From: Candidatus Falkowiibacteriota bacterium
GTDB taxonomy: Bacteria > Patescibacteriota > Patescibacteriia > Patescibacteriales > UBA12465
Assembly: GCA_026396805.1 (NCBI GenBank)
Contig: JAPLVZ010000003.1
Location: forward strand, 1-60,516
Direction of reading: 5' to 3'
DNA length: 60,516 nucleotides
In this document: positions 36,102 through 45,119 of the stretch, in pieces
How the letters are laid out: each line of letters begins with the position of its first letter
Position numbering within the stretch: position 1 is the first letter of the stretch
The notes under the pieces: model-generated
Told to the model about the DNA's origin: nothing
Database searches by the model: none
Seen by the model: the letters and a program-made list of their open reading frames with translations, nothing else
Translations under genes and position numbers: made by a program

Positions 36102-36120
36102 ATTATACCATATTATACCA
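36102..36120 (-). promoter_or_regulatory. Tandem extended -10 boxes
   Basis: On the minus strand the 9-base unit TGGTATAAT occurs twice with a 10-base period, giving two perfect TATAAT boxes (36117-36112 and 36107-36102), each with the TG extension that can replace a -35. The left box overlaps the rsmA stop codon. It probably drives the calcium-repeat and giant-protein genes. Confidence 0.6.
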
Positions 36121-36967
36121 TAAACGGCGACAAAGCCGCAAATAATTTTTGCCAATCTTCAAGGAATAAATCTTCGGCGCGAACGGCCGTTTTTATTCCG
36201 GCGCGGGAAAGTATTTCTTCAATGGCTGGCGGCTCGATTCGAAGTCCGGCGGCCAGATTATTTTTAAGCATTTTCCGCTTGGCGCTGAAACCGATTTTCA
36301 CCATTCTAAAAAAATCCTTCTCATTTTTCGCGTCAAAAACTTGAGTCTTAAGATCAATTCTGATGATAGCGCTATCAACCTTCGGTTCCGGCCAAAAATT
36401 TCCCGCTTTAACGAGGCGAATTATTTTCGGCGTCGCATAGTATTGGACGGAGAGAGCCAAAACGCTCATTTCCGGGGGCGCGGCCGCGATGCGCTCGGTT
36501 ACTTCTTTTTGAAGCATCAAGACGAGCGTCTCCGGCTTATGCTCGGCCGTCAAAAAACGGCGCAAAAAAATAGATGAAATATTATAAGGCAAATTAGCGA
36601 CAATCTTATATTTTAAAGGCAAACCGCGCTCTTTAAAATAAGCTTCCAAATTAAAACGCAAAATATCTTCGTTGATTATGGCCACGTTAGTAATCCCGGG
36701 CGCGTCAATTCCGGTCTGCAGATATTCAGCCAGTTGCTTATCCAGCTCCACTGCAATCACTTGTCTGACTTTAGCCGCGAGCTTGGCGGTCAAAAAACCC
36801 AAACCCGGACCGATCTCAAGCACGATATCGTCAGGCTGTAAATCGGCCGCCTTGATAATATCGTCATAAATCTTTTCGTTTATCAAAAAATTCTGGCCTT
36901 TGGAATGCGCCGGTTTTATTTCAAAAATATGGCAAATTTCTCTAGTTTTAGCCAATAAATCGGACAT
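36113..36967 (-). CDS. rsmA: 16S rRNA dimethyladenosine transferase
   Basis: RsmA (KsgA) dimethylates two adjacent adenines near the 3' end of 16S rRNA during small-subunit assembly. The 284-residue protein shows the SAM-binding sequence KGQNFLINEKIYD...LEIGPGLGFLTAKLA, VIAVELDKQL, and the catalytic NLPYNISS, all intact. The length is typical. It starts 12 bases after the leuS stop and is probably co-transcribed with it. Confidence 0.96.
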   Translation of the reverse strand: MSDLLAKTREICHIFEIKPAHSKGQNFLINEKIYDDIIKAADLQPDDIVLEIGPGLGFLTAKLAAKVRQVIAVELDKQLAEYLQTGIDAPGITNVAIINEDILRFNLEAYFKERGLPLKYKIVANLPYNISSIFLRRFLTAEHKPETLVLMLQKEVTERIAAAPPEMSVLALSVQYYATPKIIRLVKAGNFWPEPKVDSAIIRIDLKTQVFDAKNEKDFFRMVKIGFSAKRKMLKNNLAAGLRIEPPAIEEILSRAGIKTAVRAEDLFLEDWQKLFAALSPFMV

Positions 36968-36979
36968 GCGGATTGTTTT

Positions 36980-39409
36980 TTATTTAACCACGATATTTAA
37001 TAATTTCCCCGGCACGAAAATATTTTTCACGATTTCTTTTCCCTCCAGCCATTTTTTGATATTCGCGTTCTGGAGCGCCAAAGCTAAAGCGTCGGCTTCT
37101 TTAATATCAACCGGAACCTCTAAGGTCGCGCGCACCTTGCCGTTAACGGACACGACCAGATTAATCGTTTTGTCTTTAATCAGTTCCGGATCATATTCCG
37201 GCCAAGACGATTTAAAGATACTCTTCTTATGACCGAGCTTCTCCCATATTTCTTCCGCCAAATGCGGCGCGAAAGGAGACAAAATCTTGAGCAGACTAAA
37301 GAAACTTTCGGAACTGACCGAAGAATAATTATTCTGATTATTATAATCGGTAAGCTTATTCGCTAAAATCATCAAAGCGGAAATAGCCGTATTAAAATTA
37401 AAACTTTCAATATCTTCCCCAACTTTCTTGATGGTCTTATGAAGCAGAGATAACGCTTCTTCATCTTCTTTTTCCGGCGCGACAAAAGTAACGGACAATT
37501 TTTCTATCTTTTCCAAAAATCGGCGCGCTCCGGTCAACCCGTTCGTATTCCAATTGACCGCCTGTTCAAATGGCCCCATAAACATCTCATAAACCCGAAG
37601 CGCGTCGGCGCCGTAGCGAGCGGCGATATCGTCGGGATTTATAACATTACCCCAGCGCTTGGACATTTTTCGTCCGTCTTCTCCCATGATTAAACCGACC
37701 TGCCGAAGCTTGGTAAAAGGCTCGTCATAATTGACCGCGCCGATATCAAACAGGAATTTATGCCAGAAACGGGCGTAAATAAGATGACGCGTCGCGTGTT
37801 CGGCTCCGCCGACATAAAAATCGACCGGCGACCAATATTTTTCCAATTTTTTATCAACCAGCGCTTTATTATTATTCGGGTCGATATATCGTAAATAATA
37901 CCAGCAAGAACCGCCCCATTGCGGCATAGTATTGGTTTCGCGCTTCGCCGGACCGCCGCACTTCGGACATTTAATGTTAACCCAATCTTTTATCGCGGCC
38001 AGTGGCGACTCGCCCGTCCCGGTCGGCTCATAGCTTTTAACTTCCGGCAGGACGACCGGCAATTCGCTTTCTAAAACCGGCACAACGCCGCATTTGGCGC
38101 AATGGATAATCGGAATCGGCTCGCCCCAATAGCGCTGGCGGGAAAAAACCCAATCCTTAATCTTATAATTCACTTTTCTGGCGCCTGTTTTATTATTCTC
38201 CAGCCAGTCGACCATTTTAACGCGGGCATCAGCCGAATCTAGACCGGAGAATTCTCCGGAAAGAATCAATCGGCCATCGGCGAGATACGCTTCGCTTTCT
38301 TGGGCAATGTCGTTTACGGGCAGGATAACCGTCTTTATTCTCAAACCATATTTTTTCGCGAATTCAAAATCCCTGATATCGTGCGCCGGAACCGCCATGA
38401 CCGCTCCCGTCCCGTAAGAATTCAGGACGTAATCGGCGACAAAAATGGGAACTGCTGTTTTATCAAAAGGATTAATGGCCGTCAGGCCGTCAAGAATAAC
38501 CCCGGTCTTGGCTTTATTTAAATCAGTCCGCTGCAAGTCTGTCTTATTTTTCGTTTCCGTTATATATCTTTTGACCGCCGGCCAATTTTTTATTTTATCT
38601 TGAAGCGCCTCAACCAAACTATTCTCCGGTGCCAAGACTATATAAGTACAGCCGAAAATAGTATCCAGGCGCGTCGTGAAGACTTTGATTGACCGGTCGC
38701 CGCCTATAACCGCAAAATCTATTTCCGCGCCCTCGCTCCGGCCGATCCAGTTGCGCTGCATTTCTTTAATCGTCTCTTCCCAACCGGATAATTTTTCCAA
38801 ATCATTTAAGAGACGCTCCGCGTAATCGGTGATTCGCAAAACCCATTGGCGCATCGGTTTTTGTTCGACGAGGCTGCCGCAGCGTTCGCATAATCCCCCT
38901 TCTAAATCTTCATTAGCTAGGCCGGTCTTACAAGACGGACACCAATTTATCGGTTCGAAAGATTCATAGGCCAGACCCTTTTTCCACATCTGTAAAAAGG
39001 CCCATTGCGTCCATTTATAATAAGCCGGGTCAATCGTGCTGATTTCTAGGTCCCAATCATAAGACAAGCCGAGCAAATTAATCTGCTTCTTGAAAGTCGC
39101 GATATTTTTTTCTGTCGCTTTCCGGGGATGGAGCTTGTTTTTGATGGCGTAATTTTCCGCCGGCAAACCGAAAGCGTCCCAGCCCATCGGATGAAGAACA
39201 TTATACCCCTGCATCCGCTTCAAACGCGCGAGAATATCCGTCGCGATATAGCCTTTGGGATGGCCGACATGGAGTCCCGCTCCGGAGGGATACGGGAACA
39301 TATCCAAAACATAATATTTCGGCTTACCTTTGGCAACACCGGTTTTGTGCGCTCCGGTTTCGACCCAAATTTTTTGCCATTTTTTTTCTATTGTCTGATG
39401 ATTATACAT
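36980..39409 (-). CDS. leuS: Leucyl-tRNA synthetase
   Basis: LeuRS charges tRNA-Leu. The 809-residue protein has the HIGH-type signature PYPSGAGLHVGHPKGY, a zinc-binding CPSC...CERCG pair, the editing domain region (FTTRLDTIFGCTYIVLAPE), a second CPKCG zinc site, PQWGGSCWYYLRY and the KMSKS motif GRKMSKRWGNVI, then the anticodon-binding helices and C-terminal domain. All signature residues are present and the length is normal. Confidence 0.97.
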   Translation of the reverse strand: MYNHQTIEKKWQKIWVETGAHKTGVAKGKPKYYVLDMFPYPSGAGLHVGHPKGYIATDILARLKRMQGYNVLHPMGWDAFGLPAENYAIKNKLHPRKATEKNIATFKKQINLLGLSYDWDLEISTIDPAYYKWTQWAFLQMWKKGLAYESFEPINWCPSCKTGLANEDLEGGLCERCGSLVEQKPMRQWVLRITDYAERLLNDLEKLSGWEETIKEMQRNWIGRSEGAEIDFAVIGGDRSIKVFTTRLDTIFGCTYIVLAPENSLVEALQDKIKNWPAVKRYITETKNKTDLQRTDLNKAKTGVILDGLTAINPFDKTAVPIFVADYVLNSYGTGAVMAVPAHDIRDFEFAKKYGLRIKTVILPVNDIAQESEAYLADGRLILSGEFSGLDSADARVKMVDWLENNKTGARKVNYKIKDWVFSRQRYWGEPIPIIHCAKCGVVPVLESELPVVLPEVKSYEPTGTGESPLAAIKDWVNIKCPKCGGPAKRETNTMPQWGGSCWYYLRYIDPNNNKALVDKKLEKYWSPVDFYVGGAEHATRHLIYARFWHKFLFDIGAVNYDEPFTKLRQVGLIMGEDGRKMSKRWGNVINPDDIAARYGADALRVYEMFMGPFEQAVNWNTNGLTGARRFLEKIEKLSVTFVAPEKEDEEALSLLHKTIKKVGEDIESFNFNTAISALMILANKLTDYNNQNNYSSVSSESFFSLLKILSPFAPHLAEEIWEKLGHKKSIFKSSWPEYDPELIKDKTINLVVSVNGKVRATLEVPVDIKEADALALALQNANIKKWLEGKEIVKNIFVPGKLLNIVVK

Positions 39410-39453
39410 ATATTTCCTGATTTTAACTCTTCCCTTTGGTAACCCCCAATCGA

Positions 39454-40218
39454 CTATAATTCCAGCCCGATCGGAGCATGATCCGATCCCGTTATTTTAT
39501 CTAAAATATAAGCTTTTTTTATCATTCCCCTAAGTTTAGCGGACACGCAGAAATAGTCAATCCGCCAGCCGATATTCCGCGCGCGCGCCCGCATCCGGAA
39601 ACTCCACCAAGAATATTGGATTTTTTGGCCATTTTTAGCTCTAAAAGTATCAATAAAACCGGCTTTTAAAAATTTAGTCATCCAAGCGCGTTCTTCCAGG
39701 GTAAAGCCAGCGCTGCCTTCATTTTCTTCCGGGCGCGCCAAATCTATGGCTTCATGAGCGACGTTAAAATCTCCGGTAATTATCACCGGTTTCAAACGCT
39801 CTAATTTCTTAACGTATTTCAGCAAGGCGTCGTTGAATTCTAATTTATAATCTAAGCGCGATAATTCGTGATTGGAATTAGGGGAGTAAATATTCAACAA
39901 AAAAAACTTTTCGCTTTCTAAAGTCTGAACGCGGCCCTCTTTATCAAATTTTTCTATCCCGAAACCGGACTTAACGCCTTTAATTCCCTTAAAACCTTCA
40001 CGTGTTAAAATCGCCGTCCCGCTATAACCGGGACGCTCGGCGCTATGCCAATGCTCCGTATAGTCGGCGAAATCAAACTCGGTCTGAAGGCGCGTCGCGT
40101 CAGAAATTTTTATTTCCTGCAGACATAAGATATCCGGTTTTTGAGATTTTAAGAAATCCGCCAAACCATGCTTAGCGGCCGCTCTTATTCCGTTAACATT
40201 CCAAGAGATTATTTTCAT
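39454..40218 (-). CDS. xth: Exodeoxyribonuclease III family AP endonuclease
   Basis: A 254-residue EEP-fold nuclease acting at abasic sites in base excision repair. It has SWNVNGIRAA at the start, CLQEIKI (metal-binding Glu), the Tyr region LLNIYSPNSNHE, VITGDFNVAHEAIDL (Asp/Asn) and the C-terminal RIDYFCVS...GSDHAPIGLEL with the catalytic Asp-His. The length matches the family. It lies upstream of leuS on the same strand and divergent from the pyruvate oxidoreductase operon. Confidence 0.95.
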   Translation of the reverse strand: MKIISWNVNGIRAAAKHGLADFLKSQKPDILCLQEIKISDATRLQTEFDFADYTEHWHSAERPGYSGTAILTREGFKGIKGVKSGFGIEKFDKEGRVQTLESEKFFLLNIYSPNSNHELSRLDYKLEFNDALLKYVKKLERLKPVIITGDFNVAHEAIDLARPEENEGSAGFTLEERAWMTKFLKAGFIDTFRAKNGQKIQYSWWSFRMRARARNIGWRIDYFCVSAKLRGMIKKAYILDKITGSDHAPIGLEL

Positions 40219-40268
40219 AAATTATGATATAATATAATTATACTGGAAACAGCGCTTTGTTTCAATTT

Positions 40269-40297
40269 TTGTTTTAATTTTGTTTAAATTTTATAAT
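40269..40297 (+). promoter_or_regulatory. Promoter TTGTTT-17-TATAAT of the por operon
   Basis: The -35-like TTGTTT (40269-40274) and perfect -10 TATAAT (40292-40297) have a 17-base spacer. The expected start falls at about 40304, which is the A of the first ATG, so the message would be leaderless. Confidence 0.65.
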
Positions 40298-40303
40298 AAT
40301 CTT

Positions 40304-41050
40304 ATGGGTTTGGAAGAAAGAGTAAAATACGCGGCCATGAAAGCCCGGCACGAAAAAATTTTGCTCCCCTGGTATAAGAAGTGGTGGGGGGTGATTATTT
40401 TAATCTTAGCCGGCCTGTTTTTAATCGTCCTGACTATTTCCAGCCTCTATGTCGTAAATATGGCCAAGACGATTATCGCCGAACAAAACCAGGGAGTGAC
40501 GGAACAGGATTATAAGACATACGCGCAGAATATCAAAGGAGACGGCACTAATTTCTTTATTGGCACCAGCACGCCCCAGGTGACTATCGTGGAATTCGGC
40601 GATTTTGCTTGTCCCTTCTCCAAAGAATCTTACCTCGCCATAAATCAATTAATCGCCGACTACCCGGATAAGGTTAGGGTGGTCTGGCGCGATTATCTGC
40701 GTAACGACGCCTCTATCGATCTCGCGGTTGCGGCCCGTTGCGCCGGCGCCCAAGGAAAATTTTGGCAGATGCACGATCAGCTTTTCGCCGACCAAGATAA
40801 TCTGACGACCGAAGACGAAACGCGCCTTAACCGCTTAGTGGCTTTGGCCGTCAGCCTGGGCTTGGATGATACGAAATTCGCAACCTGTCTGACTGATCGC
40901 GCTGATTTAGATAAAATCAAAAAAGATTACGACGACGGCAACGGCCTGGCGATTATCGGCACGCCGACTTGGTTCATAAATAATTATCCTATTTCCGGCG
41001 CGTTGACGATCGATAAATTCAGAGAACTTTTAAGCGGAATCCTTAAATAA
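40304..41050 (+). CDS. Membrane-anchored thioredoxin-fold (DsbA-like) protein with CPFS active site
   Basis: This 248-residue protein has a membrane helix at about residues 25-50 and an exported DsbA-like domain. At the usual CxxC position the sequence reads FGDFACPFSKES: the first Cys is kept but the second is Ser. The cis-Pro loop GTPTWFINNYP is present. Family members introduce or rearrange disulfides in exported proteins. A CxxS form could favour isomerase activity or reduced turnover. I chose the ATG at 40304 over an upstream TTG (40280) because of the promoter position. porG starts one base after its stop, so it is the first gene of that operon. Confidence 0.85.
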   Translation: MGLEERVKYAAMKARHEKILLPWYKKWWGVIILILAGLFLIVLTISSLYVVNMAKTIIAEQNQGVTEQDYKTYAQNIKGDGTNFFIGTSTPQVTIVEFGDFACPFSKESYLAINQLIADYPDKVRVVWRDYLRNDASIDLAVAARCAGAQGKFWQMHDQLFADQDNLTTEDETRLNRLVALAVSLGLDDTKFATCLTDRADLDKIKKDYDDGNGLAIIGTPTWFINNYPISGALTIDKFRELLSGILK

Positions 41051-41051
41051 T

Positions 41052-41597
41052 ATGGAGCAGATTCGCATTCACGGACGCGGCGGGCAAGGCGTAGTTACCG
41101 CCGCCGAACTCATCGCCATCGCCGCCTTTTACGAAGGGAAAGAAGCGCAAGCCTTCCCGAATTTCGGCGTCGAACGGACAGGCGCGCCCATCCAATCTTT
41201 CGCGCGCATTTCCGACACGCGCATAATAACCCGCGAACAAATTTATAAACCGACTGTTCTGATTATCCAAGACGCGACTTTAATAAATACAGTTGATGTC
41301 TTTGCCGGCAGTACGCCCGATACCGTTGTCATTATTAATTCTCCAAAAAACAAGTGGCCGGCACTCGTTAAAAGATTTAAACGTTTGTATTTTACGCCGG
41401 CGACGGAAATCGCTTTAAAAATATTCGGTAAAAACATCGTCAACACTGTTATTTTGGGCGCTTTCGCCAAACATACTAAACTTGTGAGTCTGGCTTCTTT
41501 AAAAAAAGCAATCAGAGAAAAATTCGCGGCTAAGGGCGAGGTGATAATTGCTAAAAATATCCGAGCGATCACCGAGGATTATGAGAACGCGAACTGA
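41052..41597 (+). CDS. porG: Pyruvate:ferredoxin oxidoreductase, gamma subunit
   Basis: A 181-residue subunit of 2-oxoacid:ferredoxin oxidoreductase. It starts RIHGRGGQGVVTAAELIAIA, the family signature, with FPNFGVERTGAPIQSFARIS following. The complex oxidises pyruvate with coenzyme A to acetyl-CoA and CO2 and reduces ferredoxin. The subunit order here, gamma-delta-alpha-beta, is the usual four-subunit arrangement. It lies 36 bases before porD. Confidence 0.93.
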   Translation: MEQIRIHGRGGQGVVTAAELIAIAAFYEGKEAQAFPNFGVERTGAPIQSFARISDTRIITREQIYKPTVLIIQDATLINTVDVFAGSTPDTVVIINSPKNKWPALVKRFKRLYFTPATEIALKIFGKNIVNTVILGAFAKHTKLVSLASLKKAIREKFAAKGEVIIAKNIRAITEDYENAN

Positions 41598-41633
41598 ACC
41601 GCGACTGAATTAAATGATTGGAGCTTTAATGAT

Positions 41634-41942
41634 ATGAAAAATGAAAAAGTAAGTTTGATAACCAAACCGAACACGACTCTAGCCAATAAAACCGGCGCCT
41701 GGCGAACGGCCAAACCGATGACTGATCTATTAACTTGTATCGGCTGTTCCTTGTGCGCGAAAATATGCCCGGAAGGCTGTATTGTCATGGGTGAGATTAG
41801 CGAAAGCGCCGCTAACGGCAAAAAACTAAAACCGAAAAACAAAAAACTGAAACCGAAAACCGATTATAATTATTGCAAAGGCTGCGGACTCTGCACCCAT
41901 GAATGTCTGGTGAAGGCGATTAAAATGATTAAAGATTATTAA
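41634..41942 (+). CDS. porD: Pyruvate:ferredoxin oxidoreductase, delta subunit (2[4Fe-4S] ferredoxin)
   Basis: This 102-residue protein has two cluster-binding motifs: CIGCSLCAKICPEGC (about 38-52) and CKGCGLCTHEC (about 80-90). It passes electrons from the catalytic subunits to ferredoxin. A Lys-rich stretch (about 66-78) between the motifs is longer than usual. It is 4 bases from porA. Confidence 0.93.
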   Translation: MKNEKVSLITKPNTTLANKTGAWRTAKPMTDLLTCIGCSLCAKICPEGCIVMGEISESAANGKKLKPKNKKLKPKTDYNYCKGCGLCTHECLVKAIKMIKDY

Positions 41943-41946
41943 GATT

Positions 41947-43143
41947 ATGAGTAAACCAGAATCCAAACAAATCTTGGAAGGCTCTCGCGCCATCGCTCTG
42001 ACGATAAAAAATATCGCGCCGGCAGTTGTTTCCGCTTACCCGATTACTCCTCAAACCCATATCGTTGAGGATCTCGCGAAAATGAAAGCCGACGGCCAAG
42101 CCGGTTTTGAATATATCCGCGCCGAAAGCGAATTCGCGGCCGCTTCCATTGTTCTCGGCGCGAGCGCCGCCGGTTCCCGCGTTTATAGCGCCACCAGTTC
42201 CCAAGGCTTATTGCTGATGGCCGAAGTCGTTTACAATATTTCCGGTTTGCGCTTGCCGATAGTGATGACAACCGCTAACCGCGCTATTTCCAGCCCGATA
42301 AATATTTGGAACGATCACAGCGATGTGATGAGTATCCGCGACGCCGGCTGGATCCAATTATTCGCGGCTAATCATCAAGAAGCGGTTAACGCCCATATTC
42401 TCGCCTATAAGCTGGCGGAAAAATTAAAACTGCCGGTGATGATTAATGTTGACGGTTATATCCTAACCCATTCTTACGAATCGGTCATAATTCCCGAGCC
42501 GAAAAAAATAAAAAAATTCCTGCCGGCTTACCGACCCGAAAACGGGACTTATTTAAACCCCGATAATCCGGTGACGCTCGGCGCTTTCTTTACGCCGGCG
42601 CATTATATGGAAACTCGCGAGGCTTTGCATGAAGATTTACTGGCGTCTCTGGAAATAATTAAAAAAGAATATCGCGAATTTCAAAAAATATTCAAAGACG
42701 AGACGCGTTTGGCGGCCATGCCGTTTAAGGGGAATGTTTATAGCGATGGCTTAGTCGTCTATTACGGACCGAACAAACCGAAAACAATTCTCGTCGCGCT
42801 CGGCTCTTTAAACGGCACTATTTTAGAGACCATTAAAGACTTAAAAAATATCGGACTCCTAAAAATAAAAGTTTATCGCCCCTTCCCCGCTGAATCAATC
42901 AATAAATTCATCACCCGCACCAAAAATATCGCGGTCATTGAAAAAGCGATTAATTTCGGACAAGCCGGACCGCTTTACTGCGATATCAAAGCCGGCTTAA
43001 GCGCCGCGGAAGCGAAAAATTTAAATATCAAAGATTATATCGTCGGTCTGGGCGGACGCGACGTCACTAAAAAAATGATTTCTAAAATAATCAAAGACGC
43101 CGGCCGCCGCGACGCGTCAGTTAAATTTGTCGGCAATGATTAG
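41947..43143 (+). CDS. porA: Pyruvate:ferredoxin oxidoreductase, alpha subunit
   Basis: This 398-residue subunit carries the pyrimidine-binding part of the thiamine diphosphate site, with SAYPITPQTHIVEDLA near residue 36, AESEFAAASIVLGASAAGSRVYSATSSQGLLLM and IWNDHSDVMSIRDAGWIQ. The C-terminal domain (VALGSLNGTILETI...VYRPFP) is the usual transketolase C-like part. Length and motifs are typical of PorA. Confidence 0.94.
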   Translation: MSKPESKQILEGSRAIALTIKNIAPAVVSAYPITPQTHIVEDLAKMKADGQAGFEYIRAESEFAAASIVLGASAAGSRVYSATSSQGLLLMAEVVYNISGLRLPIVMTTANRAISSPINIWNDHSDVMSIRDAGWIQLFAANHQEAVNAHILAYKLAEKLKLPVMINVDGYILTHSYESVIIPEPKKIKKFLPAYRPENGTYLNPDNPVTLGAFFTPAHYMETREALHEDLLASLEIIKKEYREFQKIFKDETRLAAMPFKGNVYSDGLVVYYGPNKPKTILVALGSLNGTILETIKDLKNIGLLKIKVYRPFPAESINKFITRTKNIAVIEKAINFGQAGPLYCDIKAGLSAAEAKNLNIKDYIVGLGGRDVTKKMISKIIKDAGRRDASVKFVGND

Positions 43144-43202
43144 GACCGAATTATCCGTGTTTAAAATTAGATTAGCCGCTTCTAACAATAAACCGATAAA
43201 AT

Positions 43203-44240
43203 ATGAAAAATAAAAACCAAAAAATATTAAAAGCCCTGAAAGCGTCTTTTTTAATTGTTATTTGTCTGCAAATGGCGGCCTCTTTCGCTTTAGCGAGCTG
43301 GCCGTCAAGCGCTTTGGCCATCGCCGTCGACCCCGCTACTTTAAAGTTTGAGCCGCAGATACGGATTCCCGGCTCCTCTCTTGATGCCGCCTCGGTTGAT
43401 GTCGCCGCTTATGATCCAAAAACCGGAAAAATGAATAGTGATCTGATTGGCCGATATATCCAAGCTTTTTATAATTACGGCATGGCCGCCGCCGGAATTT
43501 TGGCGGCGATAGTCCTGATGGCCGGCGGCGTCTTATGGCTTACTTCCGGCGGCGACTCCGGTAAAGTCGGCCAAGCCAAAGAGCTTATCATCGGCAGTAT
43601 TATCGGAACGATTATCTTGTTCAGCTCCTGGATAATCCTTAATACCGTTAACCCGGAATTATTAAATTTTAAGACGATTGACATACCCGCTATTAATAAA
43701 GCCTCCTTTAAAGATAACGGAATAATTAATGATCTTAAAGATTTACCGGCCGATACTAAATACGGATGGGTTTGTATGAATAAAGCGAACCAGCAGTGTG
43801 TAGATACCAACCCTCCGACAATTAATTTAGATATTAATATTTGTGATACAGGGCAACCCAGTAATGTAAAACCGATTAATTGTCCTTTCGGGCTACTTTG
43901 GTGTTGCGGAAAAAGCGAATCAACTATTCAACAAGGAAATATTGTTTGCCAAGGGAAATCTGATTTTACCGAATGTAAAGTTAATCAAACAGCAATTGAT
44001 ATGATTTGTCTCCAAGAAAAGTGTGTTAGTAAGTCAGGGGCATCTATCTGTTGCCAATGCGGTCAAGGTTGCGTGGCTGGAATATGTGTCTGGGTCACCT
44101 GTAGAAATGACTTAACTGTAAACGACTGTAAGGCTTGGTGCACTAATAATTGGGTAGGGGCTGGATATAATGCCTATTATGGTGGTAGTGAAAAATATAC
44201 TTGCGCCGGCGGAGCAATGAGTTATTGCCGAACAAAATAA
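43203..44240 (+). CDS. Pilin-like (VirB2/TrbC-type) membrane protein with Cys-rich C-terminus
   Basis: A 345-residue protein with an N-terminal signal helix (about 10-35) and two adjacent hydrophobic helices (about 85-110 and 125-150) around GGVLWLTSGGDSGKVGQAKE, a segment shared almost exactly with the gene at 45116. This two-helix core resembles the VirB2/TrbC-type pilins of Patescibacteria. The C-terminal half (about 180-345) holds many Cys, including CC pairs, and must fold with disulfides if exported. It lies between porA and porB, which is unexpected for an energy operon. Confidence 0.75.
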   Translation: MKNKNQKILKALKASFLIVICLQMAASFALASWPSSALAIAVDPATLKFEPQIRIPGSSLDAASVDVAAYDPKTGKMNSDLIGRYIQAFYNYGMAAAGILAAIVLMAGGVLWLTSGGDSGKVGQAKELIIGSIIGTIILFSSWIILNTVNPELLNFKTIDIPAINKASFKDNGIINDLKDLPADTKYGWVCMNKANQQCVDTNPPTINLDINICDTGQPSNVKPINCPFGLLWCCGKSESTIQQGNIVCQGKSDFTECKVNQTAIDMICLQEKCVSKSGASICCQCGQGCVAGICVWVTCRNDLTVNDCKAWCTNNWVGAGYNAYYGGSEKYTCAGGAMSYCRTK

Positions 44241-44243
44241 TTT

Positions 44244-45119
44244 ATGAAAAATTCTAATGAAAATAAATTCCTTTCCCCCGGCCATAACGCCTGCGCCGGC
44301 TGTGGGCAATTGTCCGCGGCTCAAGCGGTGATGCGAGGATTGAATGAAAATATAATAATCGCCAACGCCACCGGCTGTTTGGAAGTGACGACGACCGCTT
44401 ATCCTCAAAGCGCTTGGGGTCTGCCCTGGATCCATTCTCTTTTTGAAAACGCCGCCGCGGTCGCTTCTGGAATTCTGGCTTCCTTAAAACAGAAAGGCGA
44501 TAAGAAAACTAAGGTCGTCGTTCAGGCCGGCGATGGCGGAACTTTTGACATCGGTCTGGGACTTATCAGCGGTATGTGGGAACGCGGCGAAAATATCTTA
44601 TATATTTGTTATGACACCGAAGCTTATTCTAATACCGGCATCCAAGCTTCCGGCAGTACTCCTTACGGCGCCAGCACGACAACGACGCCTGACGGTTCCG
44701 CTTCTATCGGTTCAACCCAAGGAAAAAAAGATATGCTCGCTATCGCTCTAGCACACGGCGTAAAATACGTCGCACAGACGACCACCGGTTTTCCCGATGA
44801 TATTACGAATAAAGTGAAAAAAGCTTTAAGCGTCGAAGGGCCGAGTTATATTCAGATCCTCTGTCCTTGTATTCCAGGCTGGAAAATAAATAACGACCAG
44901 GCGGTTATGATGGGAAAGTCGGCGGTTCAAACCGCGCTGTATCCGCTTTTAGAATATAGCGACGGCCAATTAATTTCTTCCAGCCTTAAAAAAGGTTTTC
45001 AAGCTCGCCCGGCTGGAGAATACCTGAAAAACCAAGGACGTTTCAAACATCTCAAAGACAAGGACATTTCTTTAATAGAAAAACTGGCGCAAGCCAATAT
45101 CGATAAATATAAAATATGA
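44244..45119 (+). CDS. porB: Pyruvate:ferredoxin oxidoreductase, beta subunit
   Basis: This 291-residue subunit binds the diphosphate of thiamine diphosphate and a 4Fe-4S cluster. It shows GHNACAGCGQLSAAQA (cluster Cys pair), ANATGCLEV, VVQAGDGGTFDIGLG with the GDGG motif, and DTEAYSNTGIQASGSTPYGA. Length and motifs fit PorB. Its stop overlaps the start of the next pilin-like gene (ATGA), so those two are translationally coupled. Confidence 0.95.
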   Translation: MKNSNENKFLSPGHNACAGCGQLSAAQAVMRGLNENIIIANATGCLEVTTTAYPQSAWGLPWIHSLFENAAAVASGILASLKQKGDKKTKVVVQAGDGGTFDIGLGLISGMWERGENILYICYDTEAYSNTGIQASGSTPYGASTTTTPDGSASIGSTQGKKDMLAIALAHGVKYVAQTTTGFPDDITNKVKKALSVEGPSYIQILCPCIPGWKINNDQAVMMGKSAVQTALYPLLEYSDGQLISSSLKKGFQARPAGEYLKNQGRFKHLKDKDISLIEKLAQANIDKYKI

